A DNA stretch of 38,465 bases, from positions 1 through 38,465 of the forward strand of contig NZ_BJDT01000012.1 of the NCBI RefSeq assembly GCF_005405285.1. Direction: 5' to 3'. Numbering within the stretch: position 1 is the stretch's first letter; each line of letters starts with the position of its first letter. A program made the translations under genes and the position numbers. The notes under the pieces are model-generated. The model saw nothing but the letters and a program-made list of their open reading frames with translations. It was not told the DNA's origin and did no database searches. Of this stretch, positions 25,107-33,381 are shown piece after piece. The DNA is from Weissella sagaensis. GTDB lineage: Bacteria > Bacillota > Bacilli > Lactobacillales > Lactobacillaceae.

Positions 25107-26092
25107 ATATTTACAATTGTTCGTCCTAAGTGTTTTCCTTCTTTTAACTGATTTAATGTTTTAGAAAGCTCTTCTAATGTAATTTCGTTTACTAATGTCG
25201 TATCTGTAATTTTCCATATTTTTGAAAGATTTCCCCAAATGAAAAGTCTTTTTTCATTAGAAATGTTAACTGAGTCAATTCCTAAAAGATTAATACCTCG
25301 TAAAATAAATGGCAGTACTGTGGTTGTCATTTTAATTCCCCCAGCATTACCACAAAGGGAAATAGATCCTTGATAAAAAACGTAAGGAATCAAGTTTGCC
25401 ACTAATTCTCCTCCAACAGTATCTAAAATGTAGTGGAACTGTTGTTTGTTTAATGGTTTATTTTCAAATTCAAAATCACTCAATAAAATAGTATCGGTGG
25501 CACCTAATGTTTTTGCAACTTCAATTTGGTTTTCTTTTCGTACAAGAGCAATAATGTTTTTATATCCTACTTTTGATAAAATTTGCAAAGCTATACTACC
25601 AACACCACCAGTCGCACCAGTCACTAAAATCTGTTGATATGAGTCAGCTCTCATACCATTTTTCTCTAGCGCATCAATTGATAGTGCTGCTGTTAATCCA
25701 GCAGTTCCCAAAATCATTGCTTCTTTCATACTTAGATTTTCAGGTATCGGAATTATCCATTCTGCGGGAATTTTAGCATATTCAGAAAATCCTCCAGTAT
25801 GACTCATTCCCATCTTATAACCCGTCACAAGAACTTCTTGTCCTGTTTTAAAATTAGAATTAGAAGATTCTACAACTTCTCCGCTTAAATCAATACCAGG
25901 TATCATGGGATAATCTCGAATGACACCACCATTTTTTTGGACCGCTAGCATGTCTTTATAATTTACAGAAGAGTAATGAATCTTAATTAATACTTCACCA
26001 TTGGATAGATCATCAACTGTAAGATTGTTTTCAATATTATAGTCAACTTCTCCGTCTTTGTAGCTAACAAGTAATGCTTTAAAATTTTTCAT
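25103..26092 (-). CDS. NADPH-dependent quinone/acryloyl-CoA reductase, YhdH/YhfP family
   Basis: 329 aa zinc-free medium-chain dehydrogenase. SSVNYKDMLAVQKNGGVIRDYPMIPGIDLSGEV is the family hallmark, followed by the nucleotide motif VTGATGGVGSIALQIL near 150-165 and ILDTVGGELVANLI. Family members reduce electron-poor double bonds (acryloyl-CoA, quinones) with NADPH. The substrate here is unknown; protection from electrophiles is plausible. Very AT-rich relative to neighbours and flanked by a recombinase remnant and plasmid debris, so probably acquired. The RBS is weak (GAAAGAAA). Confidence 0.9.
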   Translation of the reverse strand: MKNFKALLVSYKDGEVDYNIENNLTVDDLSNGEVLIKIHYSSVNYKDMLAVQKNGGVIRDYPMIPGIDLSGEVVESSNSNFKTGQEVLVTGYKMGMSHTGGFSEYAKIPAEWIIPIPENLSMKEAMILGTAGLTAALSIDALEKNGMRADSYQQILVTGATGGVGSIALQILSKVGYKNIIALVRKENQIEVAKTLGATDTILLSDFEFENKPLNKQQFHYILDTVGGELVANLIPYVFYQGSISLCGNAGGIKMTTTVLPFILRGINLLGIDSVNISNEKRLFIWGNLSKIWKITDTTLVNEITLEELSKTLNQLKEGKHLGRTIVNI

Positions 26093-26165
26093 AAATTTTT
26101 CTTTCTAAATAAAATAGTTTTGTTGCAATGTAAGGTATCTGTGGTCTTGATTATAAAAATATCCA

Positions 26166-26321
26166 TCACCCAAATAAGGAGTCCAGTAGTGGACAACCTA
26201 GTAAGTCAGTATTATCGGTATTACTTATTATTTTATCAAACGTATCTGTAGAATAAATATCGCGATCTAATATAATTGATATTGCTAAATAGTTCGAGGC
26301 ATAATCTTTTTTTAGATACAT
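26166..26321 (-). pseudogene. Unidentified coding remnant
   Basis: An open frame with protein-like composition (DRDIYSTDTFDKIISNTDN, then LLGCPLLDSLFG and a stop). It has no RBS, and in-frame codons upstream continue to about 26362 without a start. It looks like the C-terminal end of a lost gene; no family recognised. The surrounding 26100-26950 holds no other gene that I can support. Confidence 0.3.
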
Positions 26322-26428
26322 AGCTAAAAAGTAAATTTGTTTCAAAAGTGTTATAAAAATTCTCTATACACATAGTTTTTCTCTTGGTATTTTCTTTGAA
26401 TCCAATTTCAAAAACTAGATTTCTAATT

Positions 26429-26490
26429 ACGCAAAAGAACAAAAGATTAAAATATAAAAGATAAACTTATAATAGCCTGCGCCTTTTTCA
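26429..26490. repeat. 62-bp origin-proximal repeat, copy 2
   Basis: Second copy of 2169-2230, same orientation, about 58 of 62 bases identical. A degraded iteron-like string (CTATACACATAGTTTTTC, near 26361) stands on its rep-facing side, so this is the ruined origin of the second replicon, separated from its rep by an inserted 1.7 kb. Confidence 0.7.
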
Positions 26491-26821
26491 TGTTGAAAAA
26501 TAAAATCGACAAATTGTCCATACCTAATTTGAGCCAGGTGTTTTTTACCCAGAATAAGGGGTATGACTTACTAACCCAGGACATTATATCTACATACGAG
26601 TTTAACGTATCTATCGACAATACAATCACTAGTATATTCTGAAAATCGTATTACTCAAAACAGTGATGGCTAGTCATTTTATTAAATGGCCATCGAATCA
26701 CAAAATAATGGAATTACACCTTAAAAAAGTTCAATGTACAAGCAATTATTTGCAAGAGTCATAACCGAATAAAATGAGGGTAATGCGCACCTACACCCTT
26801 GACGCCTGTCAATGGTAGTTT

Positions 26822-26848
26822 GCCAAGGATTTCATCCTTGGCTTTTCT
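26822..26848 (+). terminator. Hairpin terminator without an assigned gene
   Basis: GCCAAGGAT / ATCCTTGGC with a TTC loop, then TTTTCT. No gene on the plus strand reads into it. Confidence 0.6.
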
Positions 26849-26951
26849 GGTATCAGAAGGCTAGTGCCAACAATTAATTAATCATATTATGTAGGGTCCA
26901 ATGGCTATAAGGTAAGCGGGCACTCATCGTAATTAACCATGGATGATTGAT

Positions 26952-27170
26952 GTTTTATTGGACCAAACAATCATGATATTGAATCAAATATTGTTTAACG
27001 GGTTTTAAATATAATGTATCCGCTTTACCTGTCTTTTTTTTCATGAATAAATGATGTATTTTTGACAGAGACATCTGATTTTTTAAGGTCATAATATCAC
27101 TCACACGTAGTAGAGTTTCCTTACAAACTTGAAAAACGGTGTAATTTCGACGATGCTTAACCCTAAAATA
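26952..27170 (-). pseudogene. Small tyrosine recombinase, N-terminal fragment (copy B)
   Basis: RRNYTVFQVCKETLLRVSDIMTL and KKTGKADTLYLKPVKQYLIQ match residues ~29-100 of the intact recombinases, with at least one frameshift between them. The His/Arg and Tyr half is missing. More diverged than copy A, so an older remnant. Confidence 0.8.
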
Positions 27171-27297
27171 CAAGATTATGAACAAATAAAGTATGGACTA
27201 TCTGGCAATGTTTTTGTAATTAAGGTAAAAAAATTGGGTAAATTATATTAATACTATGATTTTTAAATCAGCCTAGTCAATTTAATTTCAGTAAAAA

Positions 27298-27335
27298 ACA
27301 ATCAAAAGTTATTGCAAACTTTTGATTGTTTTTTT
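27298..27335 (-). terminator. Terminator of the bacteriocin-like cassette
   Basis: ACAATCAAAAGTT / AACTTTTGATTGT hairpin with T tracts on both strands, 35 nt after the stop of the immunity-like gene. Confidence 0.85.
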
Positions 27336-27367
27336 TAGTAAGTTTGCTATAAATGAAAAACTTACTT

Positions 27368-27637
27368 TTATAACATTCGTAATCCTAGTCCGAAGCCACT
27401 CAAAATACCACGACGATTCACCATAGAAATAAGTTTTGTAACCGATGTAGGAACACCTTGATGTGATTTACGAACTACTTTTGAGATGCCATCAGTAAAG
27501 CGAGGGATTTCAAGGCCTTTCAACTGATTTTTGGCTCATTTTTCTTGATAAGTTATTAAAAAAAATCCTAATTCACTGTCTTGACCTACGTCATTAATGG
27601 CTAAAGCGAATTGATTTAATAAATCTTTTTGGCTCAT
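27368..27637 (-). pseudogene. Bacteriocin immunity-like protein with an in-frame stop
   Basis: 90 codons from ATG 27637 (AGGAGAG 8 nt upstream), interrupted by TGA at codon 34 and then open to the natural end. The first part, MSQKDLLNQFALAINDVGQD, and the rest, FTDGISKVVRKSHQGVPTSV and RRGILSGFGLGLRML, give a small, helical, basic protein with a Gly-rich C-terminus like LciA/EntA-type immunity proteins. The assignment rests on size, fold pattern and position directly after a small peptide gene. The stop would leave 33 residues. Confidence 0.4.
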
Positions 27638-27672
27638 TTTTCGGACTCTCCTAGTATCAGTATTTATAACAA

Positions 27673-27819
27673 TTACCATCCATGAATAGAATTGATGAAC
27701 GCATTTCCAAGTGCACGACCTGTTTCACTAGCTGTAGGATTCATGCGCCCATTTCTCCAAGTAAATCCAGTACTTTTCTTCATTTCTGGATCAGAAATAG
27801 TATATTTATTAAAATTCAT
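27673..27819 (-). CDS. Small peptide, bacteriocin precursor-like
   Basis: 48 aa. The first 18 residues, MNFNKYTISDPEMKKSTG, have the look of a class II bacteriocin leader (ISDxEL..TGG), but the cleavage site reads GF, not GG. The rest is short, cationic and Gly/Asn/Trp-containing (TWRNGRMNPTASETGRALGN then AFINSIHGW). No YGNGV motif and no cysteines, so not class IIa. The RBS is poor and no ABC exporter is present. The immunity-like gene follows after 35 nt. Confidence 0.45.
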   Translation of the reverse strand: MNFNKYTISDPEMKKSTGFTWRNGRMNPTASETGRALGNAFINSIHGW

Positions 27820-27959
27820 ATTTTTTAGTTTTGTTTCTAATTATAGGCATAAATAGCATAAATTAAAAATATTAAATCTAAAAAAATAGGGTTAATAGGA
27901 ACATTATTGTTAGTTTCTGTTTTACAGAAATTGTAACCACCAAATGAGACTATTATATG

Positions 27960-28516
27960 TTACATGTAATAGCATTGGGTAATAATATTCTTTTGTGTTA
28001 TATATGCAACAGCCAAAAAATCCCCAAAGCCTAACGTAAATAATAATTGACCGATCAAAACAAGTACACTACTAGTGATTACTACTATTCCCTGTAAACC
28101 AACTACATGCGTTTTTTTGGTAACAATTTTAATAAATCTACACTGGTATGGACTATAACCAAGATTATCAGAATGATATAAAAGGAATTACCTGAGGTGA
28201 GCTTGTTTTCGACCATCATATAAATTAATAACATGATGGCGCACAATAAGAAAATAATATTAAGGATAGCATCCGCGATACCTGATACTTTCTTTTCAAG
28301 TAATATGTCTTTATAGTTTTTATCTTCCCTAATTAGCTCATCCAATGAAATACTGTATAAATCTGAAATCATAATAATATTAGAGATATCGGGATAACTT
28401 TTCCCACGTTCCCAATTAGATACAGCTTGATATGATACGTGTAAGCTTTTAGCCATGTTTTCTTGTGACATCTTTTTGTTTTCACGAATGATTTTTATTT
28501 TTTCACCTATTTGCAT
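27960..28516 (-). pseudogene. XRE regulator with membrane helices, frameshifted
   Basis: The first ~65 residues are a Cro/C1 HTH (KIIRENKKMSQENMAKSLHV, SYQAVSNWERGKSYP), followed by membrane helices at ~80-100 and ~110-130. A run of seven A at ~28107 breaks the frame after LLKLLPKK; the next frame continues naturally with THVVGLQGIVVITSSVLVLI and GQLLFTLGFGDFLAVAY, a third and fourth helix. The intact protein would have about 180 aa. The shift may be a mutation, slippage or sequencing error; a 137-aa form with the HTH and two helices would still be made. Confidence 0.65.
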
Positions 28517-28630
28517 ATGCTAAACTCCCACCTTTTATAATCTTTAATACAGAGCATAGCAAAGTTCAGGTTAATAAGTCACTAAAGTATTGCTTGAGTC
28601 TAATGATCTATGCTTTTTAGCTATAAAACC

Positions 28631-28668
28631 TTAGCTATAACTACAACTATAACTGTAGTTATAGCTAA
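28631..28668. repeat. Perfect 15-bp inverted repeat
   Basis: TTAGCTATAACTACA (28631-28645) / TGTAGTTATAGCTAA (28654-28668), with a further TAGCTATAA half just upstream. It has no T tract. Lies between the XRE gene start and a recombinase fragment; an operator or a mobile-element end. Confidence 0.5.
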
Positions 28669-28673
28669 TGAGT

Positions 28674-28793
28674 TCAACCAAAATCAATTTGATTCAACAT
28701 AGTCTCACGGCTGGCTTGATCTAAACCAAGGTAAGCCAATGTCATGGCCGCACTAGAATGATTCAATAAGTGCATGACTAAGCCAATATTATA
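28674..28793 (-). pseudogene. Small tyrosine recombinase, C-terminal fragment
   Basis: Encodes NIGLVMHLLNHSSAAMTLAY and LGLDQASRETMLNQIDFG with the stop, i.e. the last ~38 residues including the catalytic His and Tyr. It ends abruptly at the promoter DNA of the metal operon. Since it lies upstream of copy B on the same strand, it comes from a separate copy. Confidence 0.85.
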
Positions 28794-28820
28794 ATATTTT
28801 TACTTATTTAGAACTATTTT

Positions 28821-28846
28821 ATAAACTTGATGGACGTCAAGTTTAT
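28821..28846. promoter_or_regulatory. FNR/CRP-type box upstream of the metal/Dps operon
   Basis: Perfect inverted repeat ATAAACTTGA / TCAAGTTTAT around TGGACG. Its core, TTGAT-GGAC-GTCAA (28827-28840), differs from the FNR consensus TTGAT-N4-ATCAA by one base. The Crp/FNR-family gene at the end of the same operon has the matching E..SR recognition residues, so autoregulation is likely. Located 54 bp before the ATPase ATG. Confidence 0.65.
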
Positions 28847-28899
28847 ATCTCCCAAAAGTTAATACACTTTAGTTGAACTAAAATTAAGGGAGAAATCAT

Positions 28900-30750
28900 A
28901 TGCAACATAATATTCTTAAACATAAAAATAAAATTATGAGTATCAGTGGCTTACTCATTGCCTTAGGACTAATCGCACACTTTATTTTTGCCAATACAAT
29001 AATTTCTAATAGTGCTTTTATTATAGCTTCGATATTAGGCGTTACCCCCATTTCTTTACAGGCTTATCAGGCTATGAAGGTAAAAGTAGTAAGTATTGAT
29101 GTTTTAGTAACGATAGCGGTCATCGGTGCTCTCTTTATTCAAAATTATGAAGAATCAGCAATTGTTACTTTTTTATTTTTATTTGGATCATATTTAGAAC
29201 AACGAACACTTAACCGAACACGATCAGCTATTAAAGAGTTGACGGAAATGGCTCCAGAAACTGCTTTTAAGCAATTGACAGGGGGACAATTTGCAGAAGT
29301 AGATATTGATGAAGTAGAAGAAGGGGATATTCTCCTAGTAAAGACTGGTGCCAAGATTCCCGTAGATGGTCGGGTAACTACTGGAAAAGGATATGTAAAT
29401 GAGGCTAATATCACAGGTGAATCTTTACCTTTAAAGAAAGAAAAAGACGATGAAGTATTTGCCGGTACTATTATGGACAATGGTACTATTCAAATAGTGG
29501 CTGATAGAGTAGGGGAAGATTCTACATTTGGAAAAATTATTGAGTTGGTAGAAGAAGCACAGGATTCTAAATCAGAAGCAGAACGATTTATTGACCAGTT
29601 TTCTCGCTGGTATACACCTGCAGTACTTACAATTGGGCTGTTTGTTTGGGTATTAACCAAAGATACAGAACTTGCGATTACCGTATTAGTACTTGGTTGC
29701 CCAGGAGCCTTGGTAATTGGTGTACCTGTTTCAAATGTTGCGGGGATAGGAAATGGCGCAAAAAATGGTGTTTTATTTAAAGGTTCTGAAGTGATTAGTC
29801 ATTTTGCCGATGCAGATACAGTGTTATTCGATAAAACAGGTACCTTAACTGAAGGAAAGCCTGAAGTGAGCGATATTATTTATTATGGAAATAATCAGGA
29901 GGAGGATTTATCTCTATTGCTTTCAGTTGAAAGTGAGTCTGATCATCCATTAGCTGTCGCTATTGTAAATAAATTAGCACAATATAAAGTAAGGCCTATA
30001 GAAAATACACAGGTTGTAAAAGGTGGGGGCGTAATTGCTCACGTAGATGGGCACATTGTTTCAGTAGGGAATAAAACCTTAATGAAACAAGAAAGTATAC
30101 CGCTATCTGATGATGTTCTTAAAAAATTGAATAAATTAGAAAGAACCGGTAATTCAATTGTATTAACGGCAGTTGATCATAAGTTAATCATGTTAATGGG
30201 TATCCGCGACAAAGTTCGACCAGGTGTTAAGCAGGACTTACAAAAATTAAAATCACTTGGTATTAAAAATCTCATTGTATTATCAGGTGATAACCAAGGT
30301 ACAGTTAATTCAGTTAAAAAGGAACTAGGTTTAACCGAAGCCCATGGTGATATGCTACCAGAGGACAAGCAAGCATTTCTAAAAAGACGACAGGACTCAG
30401 GTGAAATAGTTGTTTTTATCGGTGACGGAGTTAATGACAGTCCCTCTCTGGCTACTGCAGAGGTAGGTATAGCTATGGGGAATGGAACAGATGTCGCAAT
30501 TGAAAGTTCAGATATTGTCTTAATGAATTCTAACTTTAACCGCCTTCCTCATGCTTTAGGCCTAGCAAAAGGAACATATGCGAATATGCGACAAAATATT
30601 CTAATTGCTGTTGGAGTCGTAATAATACTATTGGTTAGTTTAATATTTAGTGAATGGATGTCCATGTCAATTGGGATGTTGGTTCATGAGGCCAGTATTT
30701 TAGTAGTTATTTTAAATGCAATGAGATTAAGAGGTTATCAATTAAGATAA
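28900..30750 (+). CDS. Heavy-metal P1B-type ATPase with CPG motif
   Basis: 616 aa without an N-terminal HMA domain. Actuator TGES near 172, transmembrane motif CPG at 267-269 (most Zn/Cd/Cu pumps have CPC, CPH or SPC), DKTGTLTEGKP with phospho-Asp311, the HP motif DHPLAVAIV near 348, GDGVNDSP near 508 and C-terminal HEASILVVILNAMRLRG. Exports or imports a transition metal; the missing second Cys leaves the metal uncertain. The partner genes (HMA chaperone, Dps, FNR-like) suggest iron or copper linked to oxidative stress. GGGAG precedes the ATG. First gene of a four-gene operon. Confidence 0.92.
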   Translation: MQHNILKHKNKIMSISGLLIALGLIAHFIFANTIISNSAFIIASILGVTPISLQAYQAMKVKVVSIDVLVTIAVIGALFIQNYEESAIVTFLFLFGSYLEQRTLNRTRSAIKELTEMAPETAFKQLTGGQFAEVDIDEVEEGDILLVKTGAKIPVDGRVTTGKGYVNEANITGESLPLKKEKDDEVFAGTIMDNGTIQIVADRVGEDSTFGKIIELVEEAQDSKSEAERFIDQFSRWYTPAVLTIGLFVWVLTKDTELAITVLVLGCPGALVIGVPVSNVAGIGNGAKNGVLFKGSEVISHFADADTVLFDKTGTLTEGKPEVSDIIYYGNNQEEDLSLLLSVESESDHPLAVAIVNKLAQYKVRPIENTQVVKGGGVIAHVDGHIVSVGNKTLMKQESIPLSDDVLKKLNKLERTGNSIVLTAVDHKLIMLMGIRDKVRPGVKQDLQKLKSLGIKNLIVLSGDNQGTVNSVKKELGLTEAHGDMLPEDKQAFLKRRQDSGEIVVFIGDGVNDSPSLATAEVGIAMGNGTDVAIESSDIVLMNSNFNRLPHALGLAKGTYANMRQNILIAVGVVIILLVSLIFSEWMSMSIGMLVHEASILVVILNAMRLRGYQLR

Positions 30751-30813
30751 TTGATCTATATCAAGTATTTTAAAAAGAATGGCCTATATAATTTATTTAA
30801 AGGAGTGATAGAT

Positions 30814-31050
30814 ATGACTAAAGCAACATTAAAATTAGAAACACTAACTTGTCCATCATGTTTACAAAAAATCGAACGTGGTTTAAAACAAACTGCCGGT
30901 GTAAAAAAGGATTCTGTAAAAGTACTTTTCAATGCAAGTAAGGTAAAAGTGGATTTTGATGAAAATCAGGTCAATTTGAATACAATTGAAAAAGCAATTG
31001 AAGACTTAGGATACCCAGTAATTAGTTCAAAAGTAAAGGAAGGTGCATAA
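30814..31050 (+). CDS. Heavy-metal-associated (HMA) chaperone-like protein
   Basis: 78 aa from the ATG at 30814 (AAAGGAG upstream), not the in-frame start at 30751. ETLTCPSCLQKIERGL holds the metal-binding Cys13-x-x-Cys16 and the fold ends GYPVISSKVKEGA, as in CopZ-like proteins. The ATPase lacks its own HMA domain, so this protein probably delivers metal to it. dps begins 1 nt after its stop. Confidence 0.88.
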   Translation: MTKATLKLETLTCPSCLQKIERGLKQTAGVKKDSVKVLFNASKVKVDFDENQVNLNTIEKAIEDLGYPVISSKVKEGA

Positions 31051-31051
31051 A

Positions 31052-31603
31052 ATGACAACGGTAAATGAAAGGCAAGAAAAATTAGCTGCCGAACAAGCAT
31101 ATAAAGAACACATTCATCATACTAAGATTAATTCTGCAGCTGTTACAGATCATATACTTGCTAATATTCATACATTACATGTAAAATTGCATCAATATCA
31201 TTGGTATGTAAAAGGCAAAAATTTCTATGCATTGCATAATGTTTTTGAAAATTTATATAACGAGAATGAGGCATGGTTTGATAAAATTGCAGAACGTTTA
31301 CTAGCGTCAGGATTTAAGCCAGCATCAACAACTACTGAATTTCAAGAATTTACAACGATTTCTGAAGATTCTTCGGAAAAATATTACACTGCTGATGAGA
31401 TGGTCTTACAGATAGTAGAAGATTTTAGATCTAATCGTGAATTTACTATTCGTGCAATTCGCTTAGCACAGGAAGAAGAAAATGATGCTTTGGAAGATTC
31501 ACTAATTAGTTATAAAGCTTATTTAGACGTAAATATTTGGCAACTTCAAGCATTTATTAATAAGGATGCCTTAGAAGACGATGACTATATAGATAACGAT
31601 TAA
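31052..31603 (+). CDS. dps: Dps-family ferritin-like protein
   Basis: 183 aa, start at 31052. HTLHVKLHQYHWYVKGKNF carries the ferroxidase His, and LHNVFENLYNENEAWFDKIA the Asp/Glu partners; helices continue to EENDALEDSLISYKAYLD. The N-terminal ~30 residues are charged and may bind DNA. Stores iron as ferric oxide while consuming peroxide and so protects DNA. It lies within the metal-pump operon, which ties iron detoxification to metal export. Confidence 0.92.
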   Translation: MTTVNERQEKLAAEQAYKEHIHHTKINSAAVTDHILANIHTLHVKLHQYHWYVKGKNFYALHNVFENLYNENEAWFDKIAERLLASGFKPASTTTEFQEFTTISEDSSEKYYTADEMVLQIVEDFRSNREFTIRAIRLAQEEENDALEDSLISYKAYLDVNIWQLQAFINKDALEDDDYIDND

Positions 31604-31619
31604 TTAGGAGGAAAACGGT

Positions 31620-32312
31620 ATGGCAAACCATAATCATCATAGTCATGTAGATTGTATACGTTTAGTGCCGATTTTCAATCATCTCAATGATGAACAAATG
31701 CATCTAATTGCTCAATCAGCGAATGAAGTACAATACGTAAAGAATGAGCTATTATTTAGGTTTGGTGATAAAGATGACACATTATATATCATAAACAATG
31801 GACGTGTACGTATTTATAGCCTAAGTGAGTCTGGTCGTGAGCAAACCATACGTATCCTACATCCGGGTGATTTTATGGGGGAAGTTGCTGTTTTACAGAC
31901 TGAAGGTTATCATTCGAATTATGCTGAAGCAATATCGGAAACAAGTATTTGTAGGATTCATAAAAAGGATTTAGATCAATATTTAGATCTCTATCCAGAA
32001 ATCATGCGACGAATATTATCGGATATTACAAAACGGCTACAGTTATCAGAAAAACAAACTGTGCAAGTCAGTATTGAACCTGTTGAAGCTCGAATTATTG
32101 ATTTTCTATCAGAAAATGTTGAAGATGAAAAAAACCATACTTATGTGACTTTACCCATGTCAAAAAAAGATTTGGCTACTTACCTGGGGACAACTCCAGA
32201 AACAATAAGCCGTAAGTTCTCATCATTGGAAGAGAGAGGTCTAATTAAACGGCATACCCAAAAATGTGTTGAGATATTTGATTTAGATGAATTATTATTT
32301 GTATCAAGTTAA
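31620..32312 (+). CDS. Crp/FNR-family transcription regulator
   Basis: 230 aa. The N-terminus NHNHHSHVDC is His-rich with Cys12, a possible metal site. Residues ~20-130 form the cyclic-nucleotide-like barrel (LFRFGDKDDTLYIINNGRVR, HPGDFMGEVAVLQ), followed by the dimer helix and an HTH near 170-205 with TPETISRKFSSLEERGLI. Glu, Ser and Arg of ETISR match those by which FNR reads TTGAT, fitting the box at 28827-28840. There is no Fe-S cluster motif; sensing through Cys12 and the C-terminal Cys or bound metal is inferred. AGGAGG precedes the ATG. Last gene of the operon. Confidence 0.9.
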   Translation: MANHNHHSHVDCIRLVPIFNHLNDEQMHLIAQSANEVQYVKNELLFRFGDKDDTLYIINNGRVRIYSLSESGREQTIRILHPGDFMGEVAVLQTEGYHSNYAEAISETSICRIHKKDLDQYLDLYPEIMRRILSDITKRLQLSEKQTVQVSIEPVEARIIDFLSENVEDEKNHTYVTLPMSKKDLATYLGTTPETISRKFSSLEERGLIKRHTQKCVEIFDLDELLFVSS

Positions 32313-32344
32313 GTCGATTTATACTTAAAAATAAGGATATTGAT

Positions 32345-32463
32345 CTGAATGCATACCAAACATTAATTGAAGTCCAAGCAGCCATTGGTTGATATATCAA
32401 TTTTTATAATCGCAATCGCATCTCAATTATCACTAAGCAACTGAATAAAAATAGTCCAATTAT
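32345..32463 (+). pseudogene. IS3-family transposase, C-terminal remnant
   Basis: About 38 codons with one stop: YQTLIEVQAAIG, stop, YINFYNRNRISIITKQLNKN and SPIIQYAFDVI. The YINFYNRNRIS..SPI pattern is the end of an IS3/IS150-type OrfB. The rest was replaced by the recombinase cassette to its right. Confidence 0.55.
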
Positions 32464-32483
32464 TCAGTATGCTTTTGATGTAA

Positions 32484-33074
32484 TTATCCAAAATCAATTT
32501 GATCTAACATGGTTTCCCGACTCGCTTGGTCTAAGCCAAGGTAAGTTAACGTCATAGCTTCACTAGAATGATTCAGTAAGTGCATGACTAAGCCAATGTT
32601 GTAATTTGACTGTGTATAGACACGATAAGCTCCGGTTTTACGCATGGTATGTGTGCCGAGATAGTTGATACCTAATAAATCTCCAACGCGTGCCATGATT
32701 TTATAAAACTGCTTCTCAGTGATATGACGATCTGGATGGGCTGTTGAGGGAAATAACCAATCCGAATTTATATTTTCTTGGACCAGCCAATCATGATACT
32801 GCAGTAAGTCTTGTTGAACGGGCTTTAAATATAATGTGTTTGCTTTACCTGTCTTTTTATCATGAATAAAGGCCGTGTGTTTAACAGATCCATCCGGATT
32901 ATAGACATCTGATTTTCTTAACGTCATGACATCACTCACCCGTAGTAGGGTGGCTTTGCCAACTTGAAAGATGGTGTAGTTACGGCGACCCGCCCGAAAA
33001 CTATCTAATAAGGTGTCTTGCACCATTTTTAAGACGTTAGAGTCTTTGATTGGGAGTACGATTTGTTGCACCAT
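32484..33074 (-). CDS. Small tyrosine recombinase, copy C (intact)
   Basis: 196 aa from the ATG at 33074 (GAAAGG upstream). It holds only the catalytic domain of the phage-integrase/Xer family: Arg in LLRVSDVMTL (~45), Lys in KKTGKANTLYL, HTMRKTGAYR (His-x-x-Arg), HLLNHSS (second His) and Tyr in LTYLGLDQAS. The N-terminal SAM-like DNA-clamping domain of XerC/D or integrases is absent. Differs from copy D in about ten residues. Likely acts at a plasmid site near each copy; its partner and site are unknown. Confidence 0.88.
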   Translation of the reverse strand: MVQQIVLPIKDSNVLKMVQDTLLDSFRAGRRNYTIFQVGKATLLRVSDVMTLRKSDVYNPDGSVKHTAFIHDKKTGKANTLYLKPVQQDLLQYHDWLVQENINSDWLFPSTAHPDRHITEKQFYKIMARVGDLLGINYLGTHTMRKTGAYRVYTQSNYNIGLVMHLLNHSSEAMTLTYLGLDQASRETMLDQIDFG

Positions 33075-33247
33075 AATATTTTTACCTTTCTGGTTCCCAT
33101 TATTATTTGATTTAATCATATCTTAGCATTCAGAATAAACATTCATACATTTGATTATCTCGGATTATGATTTAGAAATAAAGCAGTCCGTACTTCCCAT
33201 ATACATTTTCCCGTAATCAGGTTATTTCTTAAAAAATACGTAGCTAT

Positions 33248-33286
33248 AAAAAAGACTTGATGAAATATAATCATCAAGTCTTTTTC
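33248..33286 (-). terminator. Terminator of ohyA
   Basis: Minus strand GACTTGATGA / TCATCAAGTC hairpin followed by TTTTTTATAG, ~95 nt after the ohyA stop. Confidence 0.8.
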
Positions 33287-33381
33287 AAAAATGAAAAGCT
33301 TATTACATATCGAAATATGTCGCATTATAATAATTTTCAACAGTTTTTGATAATTCAGAGAGTTTTAACAGCTACCATGTT

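Noticed and set aside
26236..26629. Two minus-strand frames of 60-68 codons
   Set aside because: No start signals or recognisable sequence; the region contains replicon debris and a better partial frame ending at 26166.
29145..29480. 111-codon minus-strand frame inside the P1B ATPase
   Set aside because: Antisense shadow of conserved actuator-domain codons, no RBS.
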